Assembly: GCA_030621105.1 (NCBI GenBank)
Contig: JAUXIH010000063.1
Coordinates: 1 to 6,338, forward strand
Length of the DNA stretch: 6,338 bases
Origin: Dehalococcoidia bacterium
GTDB lineage: Bacteria > Chloroflexota > Dehalococcoidia > GIF9 > AB-539-J10
Reading direction: 5' to 3'
The notes under the pieces are model-generated. The model had not been told where the DNA came from and ran no database searches. It saw only the letters and a list, made by a program, of their open reading frames with translations. A program made the translations under genes and the position numbers. Of this stretch, positions 6,317-6,338 are shown one piece after another (the first letter of the stretch is position 1; the number at the start of each line of letters is the position of its first letter).

Positions 6317-6338
6317 TCCATAGTCAAGTCTAATTCAC

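Larger units (their letters stand above)
6141..6338. other. Intergenic spacer upstream of mutS
   Basis: The stretch holds no supported gene on either strand. On the minus strand it must contain the mutS leader. The best promoter I can find for mutS is poor: TTCATC (6207-6212), 17-nt spacer, TATTAT (6184-6189). That would place the RNA start inside the 15-residue extension and so fit a mutS start at 6140. A 10-codon minus-strand frame (6146-6178) ends 5 nt before that start, with no ribosome site. On the plus strand the right end carries the strong divergent promoter listed separately. Confidence 0.6.

Noticed and set aside
6209..6337. 8-bp inverted match TGAATTAG (6209-6216) and CTAATTCA (6330-6337)
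   Set aside because: The arms are AT-rich and over 110 bp apart in a spacer; chance is a sufficient explanation and nothing else marks them as sites.
1..6338. Mobile element, CRISPR array, tRNA/rRNA or defence system
   Set aside because: No transposase, terminal repeats, regularly spaced repeats, RNA gene signatures or defence domains were seen; nearly all bases belong to housekeeping genes.

Overview
The window carries one tightly packed set of five genes, all read on the minus strand (right to left). In transcription order they are mutS (DNA mismatch repair ATPase), a short J-domain co-chaperone of the DnaJ/CbpA type, miaB (tRNA methylthiotransferase), nadA (quinolinate synthase) and the first ~40 % of nadB (L-aspartate oxidase), which runs off the left edge. 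Junctions are very close: 1 nt between mutS and the J-protein, 60 nt (holding only a 19-codon reading frame) before miaB, a 23-nt overlap between miaB and nadA, and 7 nt between nadA and nadB. This looks like one operon, or at most two transcription units.

Right of mutS is a ~200-nt spacer without a supported gene. Near its right end is a perfect consensus sigma-70-type promoter (TTGACA, 18-nt spacer, TATAAT) on the plus strand. It points out of the window, so a divergent gene probably starts just past the right edge. A 7-bp inverted repeat brackets that promoter. No equally good promoter is visible for mutS.

Functionally the genes fall into two groups. One concerns genome and protein upkeep (MutS, J-protein). 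The other holds two oxygen-sensitive [4Fe-4S] enzymes (MiaB, NadA) plus the flavoenzyme NadB. NadB and NadA together make quinolinate from aspartate and dihydroxyacetone phosphate for de novo NAD synthesis. Linkage of miaB with mutS is known from other bacteria, such as the Bacillus miaB/mutS/mutL region. Here the order is mutS first, a J-protein sits between them, and mutL and miaA are not in the window.

The sequence is clearly bacterial and chromosomal in character, with moderate GC (about half, by eye). The MiaB N-terminus (W-T-I-G-C-Q-M-N-K) and the gene set recall Chloroflexota/Dehalococcoidia, but that placement is from memory and weak. I see no tRNA or rRNA gene, insertion sequence, CRISPR array or phage gene. 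The window is mostly ordinary housekeeping. The points most worth a second look are two adjacent G6 tracts inside mutS, the reduced J-protein coupled to mutS, and the divergent promoter with its inverted repeat.
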